A DNA stretch of 64,000 bases, from positions 28,227,491-28,291,490 of the forward strand of contig NC_088310.1 of NCBI RefSeq assembly GCF_910592395.1, read 5' to 3'. The stretch comes from Lineus longissimus. Its lineage: Eukaryota; Nemertea; Pilidiophora; Heteronemertea; Lineidae. The notes beneath the pieces are model-generated. The model ran no database searches and was not told the origin of the DNA. It saw only the letters and a list, made by a program, of their open reading frames with translations. The translations under genes and the position numbers were made by a program. This document shows positions 61,741 to 64,000 of this stretch, in pieces (position 1 is the stretch's first letter; the number at the start of each line of letters is the position of its first letter).

Positions 61741-64000
61741 AGGCGAAATGGTGGTGCAGTCAATTTGTCAGGCTGTTTTCCTGTGGATGATTGTCCTAAT
61801 GAAGAAGGTCCGACCTTATCTATGACGGATTCAGATGTATGTGGCCATTACTCAAGTGTAAAATGACTGTTGGGATCGTGAAGCAATAGTGCAATTCAGT
61901 CAAATATACCAAGCTGATGTGTCACTGCGCTCGGTGATATGAATAAAGACCAGCAATTGCTTTTACTGAAAACCCCATGTACATTTACACTAGGCCTTTC
62001 TGTACAAAACTGAAGTAAAATCATTTACTAGTCTTTATTCATATCACCCCTTCAATAAGTCGTTTGGTTTGGCTCTGAATGGATCCGTCAAGCTTTGACA
62101 GGTTTATTACCTTATTGTCACATCGAGTTTGATTTGTGGAAAATGAACGCATCAAATCATGAAGACATCTGATGACGTTCAGCACTTTTTTAAAATGATT
62201 GATTCTTTTTATCAAACACCAAACAGTTCTGTGACTTTTAGACTTTCTAATCTTCTGACTGTGGTTATTATCCCAATATCTTCCTTCAATAGCAAGATTT
62301 GATCATTCAGCAAGTCAATTATCCAAGTCATGTTCCACATGGCGTAGTTGGAACTGTTCCACAAATGTTACTAACATTATCAAAGATAGTTTGACTTCTT
62401 TCAGTTGAAATTGGGCTAGGAGGTCTATCAAGTACCAGGGGCCAGCGAAACACCATTGACACATGTCATAACAATATTTTCAGATGTGACGTTGTCAACA
62501 GATGAGAGACAATGTCACATTCAGTGCAGGAGCTACCCCTTCAGGGCCCTCAGCACCCCAAGTAGGCTACTCGAGTTACGAAGTAGGGTACTTTGGCCTG
62601 TCTATGAGCACAGCGAGATAGAATCTCTACCAGAGGCAGAGTTCAGACAGTCCAAGGTACATGAGCTACCTGAAGGATCATTCTCAAGTACATTAGACTC
62701 TTCAAGTCAGCTTCCAGTACCTCAGTATGGTACTTATGCCTATCTTCAACAGAATATTGAGATAAGTCTCTTCCAAAAACAGAAGGGCAGGCATGTTTGA
62801 CAACCCTTTTGTCTTCTTGGGTTGTGACTTTGCCTTATGTGTGGAGTACCCACTGCCCCTGTGTACTGTCCTGTCCAACACTTCCCAAGGATGTGACCAG
62901 GACCAGAGATTGTTCCATTGTTCACAACATGAGGTACAGACAGAAGCAAGATGTAATGATTTTGTTTTTTATTGAAAATTGGTCTTTTGCATATTCTGTG
63001 ATGTCTCCTCTTCTTTCAACAACAAGGTTGATATGAATAGACATGCTAGACTATGGAACATCAGTGTTAACAATCATCTTTACAAATAATAACTTAAAAA
63101 ATTCACAGAGTAAGTAATGAGTCAGGAGCAAAAAATAGCAAATCTGTGCAGTCCATTTCCAAGGTCACCTTCGGCAAACAAGGCTTTGACAAATGACTTC
63201 ACATCAAGGTGAAGCGAAGACTTGTGCACCTCTTGTTATACCATAACTACACAAGCCTCCACTCCAACCAACACTAAAACCATAGACAGTGATGTCACAC
63301 GTGATAATATGAGGGTCCGTGAGGCAATCTCTCTTGCCATAAGGCCCACCAGTGTTGTACAGAGACTTTATATAAGCTAACTCAATATTATGTAAAGACC
63401 TCCAGTACAATGAAAGGCTATATGAGCCCTGACACTGCACACACACGTCTAATCCAACCTCAACAGATCTAACATGTCTAATGTACATCATGTGCATCAG
63501 AACATATCCTCTATTCAAGGTTTTAACCACTCAGGACAGCAGACTGACGGTCACCACTATTGCCACCATGTTTGTCCCTCTGCACAGTAGCTTTTCCACA
63601 AAGCGCTAAATAGTGCCAAGTCTACAACACCAGAGCGTGCAGGCAAGACTACCATGAACATCTCTCACAAGTTAGATTTGAAGTGCTTGAATATTGAGCT
63701 AGAAGAGGCAATACATGCTCCCAGCACGACCTTTGGTGAAATGGACACGACAGATTGCACAGGATATTTCACTGACCAACTTGCTCCTGTTGGAGCCACA
63801 TGTAAAAGACCATTTGACCATATTTATAACACATGAAGAAGAAGCATCATTTCGGTGCATGATGCTGAAATCTCTGTTCCCAAAGCGAATATAGACCGAA
63901 TCAAAATATTTATGAATCATACACACACACATACCACTAATACCAGTAGCACTCGAGGTTCAATCTGCTTGGTCATTGCTTATGGTGTCAAAGACAACAG
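61741..64000. other. Right-end region without a recognised gene
   Basis: Apart from the small inverted-repeat element at 61933-62048, no exon with recognisable homology, splice sites in phase or RNA gene is seen on either strand. Short open frames here have no domain signature. Confidence 0.5.
61933..62048. mobile_element. 116-bp MITE
   Basis: GGTGATATGAATAAAGACCA at the left matches the reverse complement of the right end, GGTGATATGAATAAAGACTA, with similarity continuing for about 33 bases. The interior is under 50 bases. It is a minimal inverted-repeat element or a long hairpin. Confidence 0.8.

Overview
The window is animal nuclear DNA: intron-rich genes with GT-AG junctions, calmodulin genes with the classic metazoan intron positions, a vertebrate-identical tRNA-Gly, many short inverted-repeat transposons and minisatellites. 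Compact introns (about 0.2-0.6 kb), AT-leaning composition and tandem families of cadherin-like and calmodulin-like genes suggest an invertebrate deuterostome. Amphioxus (Branchiostoma) is my best guess, but it is not proven from this sequence.

Region 1 (0.4-38 kb, minus strand) is a head-to-tail array of five single-pass cadherin genes, called A to E here. A (459-3769) is cut by the left edge. B (4847-10566), C (12494-18829) and D (20339-26362) are complete 12-exon genes of 811, 810 and 799 residues: signal peptide, about five cadherin repeats, a membrane-adjacent two-part domain, one membrane helix and a 43-residue tail. E (27186-37931) is a 19-exon, 1480-residue relative. It keeps the same membrane-adjacent domain, helix and a related tail motif, but carries three extra cysteine-rich modules in front of about seven cadherin repeats. 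All exon junctions of B to E were traced and the reading frames close exactly. B and C lie in about 7.8-kb tandem duplicated units. C is a mosaic: exons 1-3 match A, while the rest of the gene and the upstream flank match B. This looks like gene conversion that exchanged the outermost cadherin repeat.

Region 2 (38.9-39.9 kb, minus) is a single-exon rhodopsin-family GPCR of the FMRFamide/GPR139-like type.

Region 3 (41.1-60.5 kb) is a cluster of four calmodulin-like EF-hand genes, two on plus (41098-43034; 44944-50186) and two on minus (53856-56496; 58488-60505), converging on a 41-bp minisatellite (50.9-51.9 kb). One is near-canonical calmodulin. The other three have lost calcium ligands in specific loops. 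A tRNA-Gly(GCC) sits in an intron of the last one, on the opposite strand.

Region 4 (60.5-64 kb) has a 68-bp minisatellite and a small inverted-repeat transposon, with no gene I can recognise.

A to E presumably act in cell-surface adhesion or recognition. The short tails carry no recognisable catenin-binding region, so any signalling would differ from classical cadherins. The EF-hand genes would encode cytosolic calcium sensors of differing calcium affinity.
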